A stretch of 64,000 bases of DNA from Desulfofundulus kuznetsovii DSM 6115 (GTDB lineage: Bacteria; Bacillota; Desulfotomaculia; Desulfotomaculales; Desulfovirgulaceae): contig NC_015573.1 in the NCBI RefSeq assembly GCF_000214705.1, positions 1,263,001 to 1,327,000 on the forward strand, given 5' to 3'. Position numbers and translations under genes: made by a program. Positions 1-8,208 of the stretch are shown here, one piece after another. Position 1 is the stretch's first letter. Each line of letters starts with the position of its first letter. Under the pieces are notes generated by a model. It saw nothing but the letters and a program-made list of their open reading frames with translations, ran no database searches and was not told where the DNA came from.

Positions 1-1
1 C

Positions 2-220
2 CGTGGGGCCACGCCCCATTTCGATTATGTGGCTGCCGAGGTGGCCAAGGGCGTGGCCAAAGTGGGGCTGGATACCGGTGTGCCGACAATTTTTGGCATC
101 ATCACTGCCGACACCCTGGAGCAGGCCATTGAGCGGGCGGGAACCAAGGCTGGCAACAAGGGTTGGGATGCGGCGGTAGGGGCCATTGAAATGGCCAATC
201 TCATGCGCAGCCTTGGCTAG
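2..220 (+). CDS. ribH: 6,7-dimethyl-8-ribityllumazine synthase, 3' end only
   Basis: This is the C-terminal 72 residues of lumazine synthase, the riboflavin enzyme that condenses the ribityl-aminouracil with dihydroxybutanone phosphate. The frame is open to the left window edge and begins [10 protein letters not shown], the conserved RGxTxHFDYV segment; the histidine is the catalytic base. It continues with [10 protein letters not shown] and a helix ending in [10 protein letters not shown], as in family C-termini. The start and the N-terminal half lie outside the window. The next gene follows after 18 bases, so they may be co-transcribed. Confidence 0.93.
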   Translation, partial: RGATPHFDYVAAEVAKGVAKVGLDTGVPTIFGIITADTLEQAIERAGTKAGNKGWDAAVGAIEMANLMRSLG

Positions 221-238
221 GGAAAGGGGGCCACACCG

Positions 239-1282
239 GTGCGGGCGGCACATACAGTCCAGAACTTAAAAGAAGTGGCTGATTTTCGTGTTACACCCCA
301 TAATCGTCTTTTCTCAGCCGACGGTCAGGAAATCCTTGCGGGCTGGACCACGGACATTTACTTTATCAAAACCAGGGAAATCCTGCGGGCCATGGGGCTT
401 GCCGGGACAGAAGTGGTGGCCGAAGTTTTTGCCGGCAAAAGGGGTGTGCTGGCCGGAGTACCGGAGGTAAAAAATCTTTTGGCCGGAACGGGGGTTGAAG
501 TTTGGGCCTTACCCGAGGGGGAATGGTTTGGGGAAAAGGAAGTTGTTCTGCGTATCCACGGCCCCTACGACCGGTTTGGTATTTATGAAACGGCCATACT
601 GGGTATTCTGGCCAGTTCCAGCGGCTGGGCTACGGCAGCCAGGCAGTGTAAGGAAGCCGCGGGCAACAAGCGGGTGATTTGCTTTGGTGCCCGTCACGTT
701 CACCCGGCAGTGGCGCCGGTTATGGAAAGGGCGGCGGTGGTGGGGGGAGCCGACGGTGCCAGCTGTATTTTAGGGGCCAAACTGGCCGGTCAGGAGCCCG
801 TGGGCACCTTGCCCCACGCTGTCATGCTCATTGTGGGAGACACCCTGGAGGTAGCCCTGGCCTACCAGCGGACCATGCCTGCAGGTACGCCGGTGATTGT
901 GCTGGTGGATACCTTTAAGGATGAGGCCGAAGAAGCGATGCGGGTTGCCCAGGCCCTGGGGAAAGATCTGGCGGCCATCAGGCTGGATACCCCCAGCGAG
1001 CGGGGAGGGGTTACTCCCGCTCTGGTCCGGGAAGTGCGTGCCCGGTTGGATCAGGCGGGATACAAGCACGTGGAGATTGTGGTCAGCGGCGGTTTAACCC
1101 CCGAGCGGATCCAGTTGCTGGACCAGGCGGGGGCGGATGCCTTCGGGGTGGGCAGCTACATATCCGGTGCTTCACCAATAGACATGACCATGGATTTGAA
1201 AGAAGTCAACGGGAAGCCCGTTGCCAAGCGGGGGCGCATACCCGGCATTACCCCAAATCCCCGTTTGCAGAGGATCCTTTAA
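239..1282 (+). CDS. pncB: Nicotinate phosphoribosyltransferase
   Basis: The 347-residue product matches the short form of nicotinate phosphoribosyltransferase, which makes nicotinate mononucleotide from nicotinate and PRPP in NAD salvage. Visible signatures are TPHNRLFSADGQEI near residues 19-32, FGARHVHPAVAP near 149-160 (phosphoribosyltransferase histidine region) and VSGGLTPERI near 281-290 in the phosphate-binding part of the barrel. The GTG start at 239 follows a GGAAAGGGGG stretch. The short, archaeal-like form is common in Firmicutes and Thermotogae. A bidirectional terminator follows, so this ends the transcript coming from ribH. Quinolinate phosphoribosyltransferase is a related alternative, but the N-terminal pattern fits NAPRTase better. 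Confidence 0.85.
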   Translation: MRAAHTVQNLKEVADFRVTPHNRLFSADGQEILAGWTTDIYFIKTREILRAMGLAGTEVVAEVFAGKRGVLAGVPEVKNLLAGTGVEVWALPEGEWFGEKEVVLRIHGPYDRFGIYETAILGILASSSGWATAARQCKEAAGNKRVICFGARHVHPAVAPVMERAAVVGGADGASCILGAKLAGQEPVGTLPHAVMLIVGDTLEVALAYQRTMPAGTPVIVLVDTFKDEAEEAMRVAQALGKDLAAIRLDTPSERGGVTPALVREVRARLDQAGYKHVEIVVSGGLTPERIQLLDQAGADAFGVGSYISGASPIDMTMDLKEVNGKPVAKRGRIPGITPNPRLQRIL

Positions 1283-1304
1283 ACATCGACCTTCTCCACA
1301 AAAT

Positions 1305-1332
1305 AAAAAACGGCTTGACAGCCGCTTTTTTT
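1305..1332. terminator. Bidirectional intrinsic terminator between pncB and rpmB
   Basis: A short hairpin, CGGCT-TGAC-AGCCG (1311-1324), is preceded by six A and followed by a seven-T run. It can therefore stop transcription from both sides. Its right T tract touches the rpmB stop codon at 1331-1333. Confidence 0.75.
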
Positions 1333-1522
1333 AGATAGCCCTTTGCACCTTGCCGCTGCGCAGGCAGCGGGTGCACACCAGGATCCTTCTGGGAGTACCG
1401 TTGACCAGAGCCCTTACCCGCTGTAAGTTGGGTTGCCAGGTTCTTTTGGTCCGGATGTGGGAGTGGCTTACCTGCATCCCAACCACCACACCTTTACCGC
1501 AAACAGCACATTTCCTGGCCAA
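1331..1522 (-). CDS. rpmB: Large-subunit ribosomal protein bL28
   Basis: This 63-residue protein of the 50S subunit begins MARKCAVCGKGV and has the family pattern SHSHIRTKRTWQPNLQ. Two CxxC pairs (residues 5/8 and near 53/56) make it the zinc-binding type. The frame extends upstream, but the TTG at 1522 is the right start: AAAGGAGGTG lies six bases before it and the length matches bL28 exactly. The gene is divergent from recG and has a near-consensus promoter. The asp23-like (yloU) and yloV genes that often sit next to rpmB in Firmicutes are absent here. Confidence 0.94.
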   Translation of the reverse strand: MARKCAVCGKGVVVGMQVSHSHIRTKRTWQPNLQRVRALVNGTPRRILVCTRCLRSGKVQRAI

Positions 1523-1556
1523 TAGAGCCACCTCCTTTTGCAAGACCACTCTTTAC

Positions 1557-1585
1557 ATTCTAGCAAAAATACCACTGCCGTGCAA
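1557..1585 (-). promoter_or_regulatory. Sigma-A promoter of rpmB
   Basis: On the minus strand, TTGCAC and TAGAAT are separated by exactly 17 bases. The -10 ends 34 bases before the rpmB TTG start, leaving room for a short leader with the AAAGGAGGTG site. Confidence 0.75.
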
Positions 1586-1732
1586 GGTGGAACGGGTGAA
1601 GGTGTCCCAGATTTTTCTCATAGAATTCCCGGGCTTGCCGTGGCGGAAAGGAACGCCGCCCGGCGGGGAAGGCAGGGGCCTGTCCCGGCGGCAGGGGTTG
1701 AAAAGGGGGTAAAACCTTTCAAGGCAAACCCA

Positions 1733-3805
1733 ATGGTTGAAGTTGATTTTGAGCAGTATCCCGTACAATATTTGAAAATGGTGGGACCACGCCGTTTTGC
1801 CCTGCTGAAGAGATTGGGGATCAGGACGGTAAAAGATTTGCTTTACCACTTTCCCCGGGAATACCAGGAACGCACGGTAAAGCCGTCTTATGCCTGTGCC
1901 CATGGGGAACAGGTTACCCTGCAGGGAAGGGTTGTGGGAGTCACCGAGTTAAGCCCCAGATCCGGATTATGGATCACAAGGGTAAAAGTGCAGGAACCGA
2001 CGGGGCACTTTTTTGCCGTCTGGTTTAACCAGCGCTACATAAAAAAACTGTTTACTGCCGGCAGCCGCGTACAGGTTACGGGAAAAATTGAACGTCGCTT
2101 TGGAGAAATTCAGCTGCTGGTTGCCGATTATGAATTGTTGGAGGGCGAGGAGCCCGTACCACAGGAGGGTATAGTGCCTATTTATCCCCTTACGGAACAA
2201 TTGACCCAGCGTCTCATGCGGTCCTTGATGCGCCTTGCCCTGGACGAGTGGACGCCCCGCATCAACGATTTCCTCCCCCCGGGGGTGCGGCAGAAATTTT
2301 TCCTGCCCGAGCTTCCCAGCGCCCTGTGCCAGATCCATTTTCCGGCTACCGAGAAAGAGGCCATCAGGGCGAGAAAACGCTTTATTTTTGAGGAGCTGTT
2401 TTTGCTCCAGCTGGTCCTGGCCTTAAGGCGCAGGCAAATTACCCGGAAGTTAAAACCGCACCGTTATCATGACCACGAAGACCTGGTGGGAAGATTTCTT
2501 TCCAGTTTGCCCTTTACCTTAACTCCCGGTCAGCAGCGGGCCTGGGAAGAAATCAAAGCCGACATGGATGCTCCCTGGCCCATGAACCGGTTGTTGCAGG
2601 GAGACGTGGGGGCGGGCAAAACTGTGGTCAGCACCCTGGCCCTACTCCGGGCCGTGGGTAGCGGACTGCAGGGAGCGCTAATGGTACCCACAGAAATCCT
2701 GGCTGAACAGCATCACCTTACTCTCTCCCGGAGCCTGGCTTCCCTGGGAATAAAAGTTGGCCTGCTTTCAGGGAGCATGAGAAAGAAGGAGAGGGAGAGA
2801 CTGTTAGCCGGTCTCGCCTGCGGGGAGATACCCCTGGTGGTGGGTACTCATGCTTTAATTCAAGAAAAAGTGCAGTTTAAATCACTGGCCCTGGTGGTTA
2901 TTGACGAGCAGCACCGTTTTGGGGTGCGCCAGAGGGCCATTTTACAATATAAAGGACACTGTCCGGACGTGCTAGTCATGACGGCGACACCCATTCCCCG
3001 TACCTTGGCCCTTACCCTCTACGGGGATCTGGAGGTAAGCACTATTTCCGAACTGCCTCCCGGGCGGCGGCCGGTACAAACTTATGCTTTTCCTTCTTCT
3101 CGTCTGCCTGATGTTTATGGCCTGGTGCGGCGGGAAGTGGAAAAGGGACACCAGGCTTATGTGGTTTGCCCCCTGGTGGAGGAATCAGAAAAACTTGATG
3201 TCCGGGCTGCCGTAGAATTGATGGAGGAACTTTCCCGGGGCCCTCTGGCCGGATGCCGGCTGGGTTTGCTCCACGGCCGCTTGAAACCGGCGGAAAAAGA
3301 GGATGTGATGGAAGCCTTTCGCACGGGCCAAATCCAGGTACTGGTAACGACCAGCGTGGTGGAAGTTGGTGTGGATGTACCCAACGCCACGGTAATGGTG
3401 ATCCTGGACGCCGAGCGTTTCGGGCTGGCCCAGTTACACCAGTTGCGGGGGCGGGTGGGGCGGGGGAAAGCACAATCCTACTGTGTTCTGGTTTCCGACA
3501 GCACCACCGAAGAAGCCCGCTACAGGTTGCAGGCGATGACCTCCACCACCGACGGCTTTGTCCTGGCGGAGAAAGACTTACAGTTAAGGGGGCCGGGGGA
3601 ACTTACGGGCACCAGGCAATCGGGGCTGCCTGAGTTTAAAATAGCCGACCTGGTCCGGGACTGGCGCGCTCTGCAGCTTGCCCGGCAGGAAGCGGTAGCT
3701 TTAATAAAAAAAGATCCCGAGTTAAAAGCGCCAGAACACCGCCTCCTGGCCCGGGAGTTGCGCTTAAGGTTTGGCGGGAAGGCGGGATACCTGGATATCG
3801 GTTAA
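1733..3805 (+). CDS. recG: ATP-dependent DNA helicase RecG
   Basis: RecG remodels stalled replication forks and branched recombination intermediates. The 690-residue product has an N-terminal wedge/OB-fold region (about 60-170) and a superfamily 2 helicase core: Walker A GDVGAGKT, the RecG-type DEQH box (VVIDEQHRFGV), TATPIPRTLAL and the LRGRVGRG box near the C-terminus. The open frame extends 65 codons further upstream to 1538, but that part is proline- and glycine-rich, runs through the rpmB promoter and is not family-like. I therefore chose the ATG at 1733, which gives the usual RecG length; the ribosome site there (AAGG) is weak, so the start is less certain than the identity. Confidence 0.94.
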   Translation: MVEVDFEQYPVQYLKMVGPRRFALLKRLGIRTVKDLLYHFPREYQERTVKPSYACAHGEQVTLQGRVVGVTELSPRSGLWITRVKVQEPTGHFFAVWFNQRYIKKLFTAGSRVQVTGKIERRFGEIQLLVADYELLEGEEPVPQEGIVPIYPLTEQLTQRLMRSLMRLALDEWTPRINDFLPPGVRQKFFLPELPSALCQIHFPATEKEAIRARKRFIFEELFLLQLVLALRRRQITRKLKPHRYHDHEDLVGRFLSSLPFTLTPGQQRAWEEIKADMDAPWPMNRLLQGDVGAGKTVVSTLALLRAVGSGLQGALMVPTEILAEQHHLTLSRSLASLGIKVGLLSGSMRKKERERLLAGLACGEIPLVVGTHALIQEKVQFKSLALVVIDEQHRFGVRQRAILQYKGHCPDVLVMTATPIPRTLALTLYGDLEVSTISELPPGRRPVQTYAFPSSRLPDVYGLVRREVEKGHQAYVVCPLVEESEKLDVRAAVELMEELSRGPLAGCRLGLLHGRLKPAEKEDVMEAFRTGQIQVLVTTSVVEVGVDVPNATVMVILDAERFGLAQLHQLRGRVGRGKAQSYCVLVSDSTTEEARYRLQAMTSTTDGFVLAEKDLQLRGPGELTGTRQSGLPEFKIADLVRDWRALQLARQEAVALIKKDPELKAPEHRLLARELRLRFGGKAGYLDIG

Positions 3806-3816
3806 AATGCCAAAAT

Positions 3817-3839
3817 AAAAGCCCGCAGGGGCTTTTTTT
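3817..3839 (+). terminator. Intrinsic terminator of recG
   Basis: AAGCCC-GCAG-GGGCTT is followed directly by a T run, 12 bases after the recG stop. Confidence 0.85.
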
Positions 3840-3961
3840 CTTCCAAAAAAATATTAAAATCAGTCCAGGAAAGCCAAACCAAGACAGAACAAGGCAAAGC
3901 CCTTTTCCTAAAACCTTATGCTAAGGGGGCTGTAGCATTATGCCGGGGTAAAATGTTCTAG

Positions 3962-3990
3962 ACATAATCAATTGCAGCAGGGCCATAATA
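3962..3990 (+). promoter_or_regulatory. Candidate sigma-G/F promoter of the SASP gene
   Basis: ACATA (3962-3966), 17 bases and CATAATA (3984-3990) approximate the forespore consensus GHATR - 17/18 - CATWHTA. The -10 lies 32 bases before the SASP ATG. The gpr promoter shows the same 17-base spacing, which supports the call. The match is by eye only. Confidence 0.45.
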
Positions 3991-4022
3991 AGAATAGCCT
4001 AAAGGCAAGGAGGTGACTATAG

Positions 4023-4280
4023 ATGGCGTTAGGGCAAAAGCGGAATAAGTTGATTCTTCCCCAGGCCGCCGCGGCTATGGAACAGTTCAAGTGGGAAACT
4101 GCTGCCGAGCTGGGCGTCCAGGTTCCCCAGAGCGGTTACATGGGTGACCTGCCTTCCCGGGTGAACGGGGCCATTGGCGGTAACATGGTCCGCAAGATGA
4201 TCGCCGCCTACGAGCAAAGCCTGGCCAACGGTACCCAGCCTCCGACTCCTCAAGTAACCAACGCTCGCACCACTCCTTAA
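4023..4280 (+). CDS. Alpha/beta-type small acid-soluble spore protein
   Basis: This 85-residue protein belongs to the SASP family that coats and protects spore DNA in the forespore. It has the GPR cleavage region FKWETAAELGV (about 22-32) and the second family block YMGDLPSRVNGAIGGNMVRKMI (about 39-60, with conserved SRxNGxIGGxMV pattern). The C-terminal tail is rich in P, T and N. The ATG follows AAGGAGGTG at 4007-4015. The gene converges on gpr, whose product cleaves SASPs at germination, so protease and substrate lie next to each other. Confidence 0.96.
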   Translation: MALGQKRNKLILPQAAAAMEQFKWETAAELGVQVPQSGYMGDLPSRVNGAIGGNMVRKMIAAYEQSLANGTQPPTPQVTNARTTP

Positions 4281-4457
4281 CGGAGGTTAAGGTATGAGCT
4301 CTTTGGGTACACAAGGTCTGGTGCGGTGTACCGGTTGTTTATACAGTTCCCTTTCGGGGGGTCCCAACTAACGGTAAAGCCGAGAATCCGGCTCCCTGTT
4401 GGTTGGGCCCCCGGCAGGGACTGCCCAACCCCAGGAACTTTGGTCGATTTTTAATTT
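4281..4457. other. Hairpin-rich convergent region between SASP gene and gpr
   Basis: No gene is visible. Perfect inverted repeats are GGTACAC (4306-4312) with GTGTACC (4326-4332), and GGTTGGGC (4401-4408) with GCCCAACC (4423-4430). The last is followed after 22 bases by a T-rich stretch. These probably form the 3' end of the SASP transcript, and possibly of gpr, but no classical U-tract terminator is present. Confidence 0.5.
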
Positions 4458-5432
4458 TTAATGTAGATAATAGCTGTAGTCGTCCTCAGTTAAACCCGGG
4501 TGCAGAGCCAGGGAAACAGCTCCGGCAATAACTTTAGCCGTAGTAGCAATTAACGCGTCTATTTCCTTGGGAGTTACCGTCAGGTTGCCGCCGAAAGGTT
4601 CTAAAACCTTTTCAATGGCCCGCCGGGCCAGGGCAGGGTTAAACCCTGCATTTACAGGCGTGGTTTGCACCTGTTCCAAATAGGCATTAATGGTATCCTG
4701 GCTGATGACGGCAGCATGTACCACAGTGGGCACCCCGATGGCGATTACAGGCACACCCATGCTTTCCTGGTTGATTCCGGCCCGGCGGTTGCCAATGCCT
4801 GAACCGGGACTGATCCCCGTATCGGCTATTTGAATGGTGGTGCAAATACGGGTTACACTGCGAGCCGCCAGGGAATCTATGGCGATAATCAACTCCGGAC
4901 GGATTTTTTCTGCTACCCCTTTTATTATTTCCGCCGTTTCTATACCCGTTAACCCCAGCACTCCCGGGGCCAGGGCACTGACGGAACGCATCCCGCCCTT
5001 TAACTCCTGGGGGGCGTAATTATACAGGTGCCTGGTTACAAGACTCATCTCAATAACCTTTGGGCCCAAAGCATCCGGGGTTGCGCGCCAGTTACCCAGA
5101 CCGACCAGTAAGATATTCCCATACTCCGGAATATGGGCCACAAATCTTTCCAGTTGCCGGGCGAGAATCTGGCTTACTTCATGATGGGCGGCCGGATGAT
5201 TTTCCCTCAGCACGGGAGCTTCGATGGTAATATATGTACCCACGGGTTTACCCATGATGGTTTCGGCGGCCTTCTCGACAATATGTACAATGGTTACTTC
5301 CCCATGTTCAAACCTTTCCCGATCCACCTGCACACCGGGGATTTCCTGCCCCGTTTCCCCCCGCACAATTTCCCGGGCTTCCAGCGCTAAATCAAGGTTG
5401 ATTCCGAAAGAACGAAAAAGCTCAAAAGGCAC
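4458..5432 (-). CDS. gpr: GPR germination endopeptidase
   Basis: GPR is the spore protease that starts SASP breakdown during germination. The 324-residue product carries family blocks NLDLALEAREIVRGE near the N-terminus (after a short propeptide-like lead), GNILLVGLGNWRATPDALGP, LAPGVLGLTGIETAEI, IAIDSLAARSVTRICTTIQ and TGISPGSGIGNRR. The frame stays open 77 codons upstream. The GTG at 5432 is preferred because a GAAAGGGGGG site lies about seven bases upstream and the resulting start, MPFELFRSFGINLDLALEA, resembles known GPR zymogens. A forespore-type promoter lies 45-73 bases upstream. Confidence 0.94.
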   Translation of the reverse strand: MPFELFRSFGINLDLALEAREIVRGETGQEIPGVQVDRERFEHGEVTIVHIVEKAAETIMGKPVGTYITIEAPVLRENHPAAHHEVSQILARQLERFVAHIPEYGNILLVGLGNWRATPDALGPKVIEMSLVTRHLYNYAPQELKGGMRSVSALAPGVLGLTGIETAEIIKGVAEKIRPELIIAIDSLAARSVTRICTTIQIADTGISPGSGIGNRRAGINQESMGVPVIAIGVPTVVHAAVISQDTINAYLEQVQTTPVNAGFNPALARRAIEKVLEPFGGNLTVTPKEIDALIATTAKVIAGAVSLALHPGLTEDDYSYYLH

Positions 5433-5476
5433 ACCGTCGGCCCCCCTTTCATTAAAATCCCTCCAAGTTTCACCTA

Positions 5477-5505
5477 TATATTGTCCGTCTTGAGGAGGAT
5501 TATAC
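5477..5505 (-). promoter_or_regulatory. Candidate sigma-F/G promoter of gpr
   Basis: On the minus strand GTATA, 17 bases, then CAATATA fit the forespore consensus (GHATR and CATWHTA) with one mismatch. This matches the known forespore expression of gpr in Bacillus. Confidence 0.6.
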
Positions 5506-5515
5506 ACTACATATT

Positions 5516-5552
5516 TTGCCTGATCGATTTTTCTGGTATAATGTGCTATAAT
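5516..5552 (+). promoter_or_regulatory. Candidate promoter of rsmD-coaD with tandem -10 boxes
   Basis: Two TATAAT hexamers occur ten bases apart (5537-5542 and 5547-5552). A TTGCCT at 5516 lies 15 bases before the first. Both -10 boxes are perfect but neither has a well-spaced -35, so which one is used is unclear. Confidence 0.45.
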
Positions 5553-5592
5553 ATGTGCGTCAAGATACAGACAGGAAAGGATATCAAAAATC

Positions 5593-6156
5593 TTGCGAGT
5601 AATTGCCGGGGTTGCCAAAAAAAGCCGCTTAAAAATTCCCCGGGGATGGAGCGGGCGACCCACTGCCGACCGGGTTAAAGAATCCCTGTTTAATATCCTG
5701 GGTCCGCGGATTCCCGGCTCTCACTTCCTGGATCTTTACGCCGGTACAGGCAACGTGGGGATCGAAGCCTTGAGCCGTGGTGCCGCCCGGGTAGTATTTG
5801 TGGAGCGGGATAAAAGGGCAGTCAAAATCATCCGGGATAACCTTGTTCATGTGGGTTTGGCTGAAAGGGCTGAGGTGCTGGCGCAAGACGTTTTCCTGGG
5901 TTTGAGGCAACTGAGCGGACAGCAGTTTGATGTGGTTTTCCTGGACCCACCCTATGGACAAGGCCTGGAGCTGCCCACTCTGGAGGCCATTGATCGTCAT
6001 GGGCTGCCTGCTCGCGGCGGCATTGTAGTGGCCGAAAGCAGCAAGCGGCAGGCACTTCCCGGTCAGGTGGGGCGGCTGGTGCAATACCGGCAACATCAAG
6101 TGGGAGATACTATGCTTTCATTTTACCAGCCCGGCATTGCCGGAGAGGAGGATTAA
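5593..6156 (+). CDS. rsmD: 16S rRNA (guanine(966)-N(2))-methyltransferase RsmD
   Basis: The 187-residue SAM-dependent enzyme methylates G966 of 16S rRNA. It opens with MRVIAGVAKKSRLKIPRG and RPTADRVKESLFNIL, both RsmD hallmarks. The SAM-binding motif DLYAGTGNVGIEALSRG is near 47-63 and the catalytic DPPYG at 118-122. The TTG start at 5593 follows AGGAAAGGAT. The gene pairs with coaD, four bases downstream, as in Bacillus ylbH-coaD. Confidence 0.94.
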   Translation: MRVIAGVAKKSRLKIPRGWSGRPTADRVKESLFNILGPRIPGSHFLDLYAGTGNVGIEALSRGAARVVFVERDKRAVKIIRDNLVHVGLAERAEVLAQDVFLGLRQLSGQQFDVVFLDPPYGQGLELPTLEAIDRHGLPARGGIVVAESSKRQALPGQVGRLVQYRQHQVGDTMLSFYQPGIAGEED

Positions 6157-6160
6157 ATCT

Positions 6161-6664
6161 TTGCGCATCGCGGTTTACCCGGGCAGTTTCGACCCGATAA
6201 CCAATGGACATCTTGATGTAATTGAGCGGGCAGCCTGTTTATTTGATCAGCTGGTTGTGGCGGTGTCCCGCAATACCAGCAAAAAGCCGCTCTTTACCGT
6301 TAGTGAAAGGTTGGAAATGTTGCGGGAGGTATTGCAGCCCTATTATAACGTGGTGGTAGATTCCTTTGATGGGCTGACGGTGAATTACGCGAAAAACCTG
6401 GGTGCCCAGGCAATTATCCGGGGCCTGCGGGCCATTTCAGACTTTGAAAACGAGTTTATGATGGCCCTGACCAACAAAAAACTGGTTCCTTCAATAGATA
6501 CGCTGTTCCTCATGACCAGGGCGGAATATTCCTTCATCAGTTCCAGTGCCGTAAAGGAAGTAGCTTACTTCGGGGGTTGTGTGCGTGACCTGGTACCCCC
6601 CGTAGTAGAACAAAAGTTGCGGGAAAAATTTATGTCCCTTCAACAACCGGGTAGGGAGGGGTAG
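6161..6664 (+). CDS. coaD: Pantetheine-phosphate adenylyltransferase
   Basis: CoaD transfers AMP from ATP to 4'-phosphopantetheine, the penultimate step of coenzyme A synthesis. The 167-residue product begins MRIAVYPGSFDPITNGHLDV with the nucleotidyltransferase TNGH motif, and has IIRGLRAISDFENEF and SFISSSAVKEVA as in the family. The TTG at 6161 is chosen over upstream in-frame starts because GGAGAGGAGGAT lies just before it and the rsmD stop is four bases upstream. The last CoA-pathway steps before this one are encoded by coaBC at the other end of the window. Confidence 0.95.
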   Translation: MRIAVYPGSFDPITNGHLDVIERAACLFDQLVVAVSRNTSKKPLFTVSERLEMLREVLQPYYNVVVDSFDGLTVNYAKNLGAQAIIRGLRAISDFENEFMMALTNKKLVPSIDTLFLMTRAEYSFISSSAVKEVAYFGGCVRDLVPPVVEQKLREKFMSLQQPGREG

Positions 6665-6666
6665 GA

Positions 6667-7149
6667 GTGGAGCTATTCCATATTTTAAATGAGATGGAGG
6701 AGATGATTGAAAATAGTCCCCGGATACCCATGACCAGGCGGGTGATGGTGGACGAGGATCGCCTGCTGGATTACCTGGACCGTATTCGCACCACTCTGCC
6801 CGAGGAATTGCGCCAGGCACGGTGGCTCCTTCAGGAACGGGAAAAGGTACTGGCCGACACCCGCAAGGAGGCGGGGCGTCTTTTGGAGGATGCCCAGAAA
6901 CAGCTGGAAAAACGGGCGGAAGAAAGTGAAGTGGTGAAAAAAGCCCAGGCCATGGCGGACGAAATTGTCCACAAGGCGGAACAGGTGGCCAGGGAAATCA
7001 AACAGGGTGCACGGGAATATGCCGATGAGATTCTGGGTGGGCTGGAAGAGGAACTGGACAAGATCATGACCCAGATTCGCAACGGACGCGCTGAATTAAG
7101 AGGAGTTAAGGTTAGTGACGTTGTTAATTCCCGGGCGGCCCAGGGCTAA
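6667..7149 (+). CDS. Conserved coiled-coil protein, ATP synthase subunit B/E-like
   Basis: This 160-residue soluble protein has no membrane segment. Residues about 40-135 are rich in E, K, R, A and Q with heptad character, predicting a long coiled coil like ATP synthase F0 subunit b or V-type subunits E/H. Similar uncharacterised proteins sit beside coaD in related clostridia. It starts at a GTG three bases after the coaD stop, so it belongs to the rsmD-coaD operon. Its stop overlaps the stop of the convergent gene (CTAA at 7146-7149). The function is unknown; a scaffolding or DivIVA-like role is only a guess. Confidence 0.75.
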   Translation: MELFHILNEMEEMIENSPRIPMTRRVMVDEDRLLDYLDRIRTTLPEELRQARWLLQEREKVLADTRKEAGRLLEDAQKQLEKRAEESEVVKKAQAMADEIVHKAEQVAREIKQGAREYADEILGGLEEELDKIMTQIRNGRAELRGVKVSDVVNSRAAQG

Positions 7150-8198
7150 TCCGCCAGGGCCTGAAGTATGGCGGGAAAATTGCAGTATTTTTCTATGTTT
7201 TCCCGGGCCAGGGCAATGCGTTTGCGGTCCCGGGGGCGGATACGCCGGCTAATCTCCGCCAGCTTTTCAATAGTGGTAAAGGTGTCGTAATGCACCAGAA
7301 TAAGCGGCACGTTTTTTTCTGCTGCCCGGGCAATAACCTTTACGTCCGGATATAAACCACCGGTGAGGATTAACACTGACGTGCTGGTTTCCAGGGCCGC
7401 CAGGGCCAGGTCGGCCCGGTCACCCCCGGTAATTACCGCTTTATTTGGGGCCCGCCGCAAATAACCCAGGGCGCTTTCAATAGTCATGGCACCAACAATC
7501 ACATCCTCTACCAACCGGTCCATATTTTCCTCACCGGCCAGGATTTCCCCGCCCAGTGTTTCGTAAAATTCCGTCACCGTGGGCGAAGATATTTCTGGAC
7601 GCTGGGGAATGATACCCAGGGTACGGTATCCCCGTTCGGTAAGGATGGACTTATAAATCCCTTCTGTTTTGGCCAGCAACGGGCGGGGGACGTTGTTAAA
7701 AACATTCCCCAGCATCTTGATACCCTGATTTGCCAGGTAGCTGTTGATGAAAATGGCTTCATCCAGACTGAAATCATTTTCAATGCGGATCGTGAACAAA
7801 ACCAGGGCTTCAAACTTTTTGGCCAGGGTGACGGCATCCAGGCCCCAGCATCCCATGATATGGGGGAAGGCGGCTCCCCCGATAAGCACCACGTCCGCCC
7901 CGGTACTGACCTGCCGGTAGCAGGACAGGATCCGTTCTAATGCCTCGCATTGCCGGTAGCCCGTCAGATAGGACGGGCCGGCGATAAAGGGTGCGATTAC
8001 ATCCAGGGGTTGTTTTAAATCTAACACCTCCTGCATGAGCCGTGCGTCCTCGTCATTCTGTTCCCTTACACCGGTGGGATGGCCCACCGGCTTAAAATAG
8101 GCTACCTTGTATCCATGCTGGACCAGTTTTAGGGCCAGGCCCACCGCCATGGCTGTTTTTCCACTGCCCGCCGTACCCATGATATAAAGGTTTTTCAC
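7146..8198 (-). CDS. P-loop/DRTGG domain protein (Pta N-terminal-like)
   Basis: The 350-residue product has an N-terminal BioD-like P-loop domain (GTAGSGKT at 8-15, FKPVG near 35-39) and a C-terminal DRTGG-type domain with AVITGGDRADLALAAL and SVLILTGGLYPD. This is the layout of the N-terminal regulatory part of long phosphotransacetylases, but the catalytic Pta domain is missing. The GTG start at 8198 has GAGGTG before it. It lies ten bases downstream of the ADP-forming acyl-CoA synthetase and must be co-transcribed. A regulatory or nucleotide-sensing role for that enzyme is an inference from context. Confidence 0.82.
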   Translation of the reverse strand: MKNLYIMGTAGSGKTAMAVGLALKLVQHGYKVAYFKPVGHPTGVREQNDEDARLMQEVLDLKQPLDVIAPFIAGPSYLTGYRQCEALERILSCYRQVSTGADVVLIGGAAFPHIMGCWGLDAVTLAKKFEALVLFTIRIENDFSLDEAIFINSYLANQGIKMLGNVFNNVPRPLLAKTEGIYKSILTERGYRTLGIIPQRPEISSPTVTEFYETLGGEILAGEENMDRLVEDVIVGAMTIESALGYLRRAPNKAVITGGDRADLALAALETSTSVLILTGGLYPDVKVIARAAEKNVPLILVHYDTFTTIEKLAEISRRIRPRDRKRIALARENIEKYCNFPAILQALAD

Positions 8199-8208
8199 CG
8201 CTTACACC

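Noticed and set aside
770-1069. 99-codon minus-strand frame within pncB
   Set aside because: High GC coding DNA gives many long antisense frames; this one has no family resemblance or ribosome site.
1538-1732. 65-codon N-terminal extension of recG
   Set aside because: It overlaps the rpmB promoter, is compositionally odd and would make RecG longer than the family.
5433-5663. 77-codon N-terminal extension of gpr
   Set aside because: It runs through both the gpr and rsmD promoter regions, and the GTG at 5432 has a good ribosome site and family-like N-terminus.
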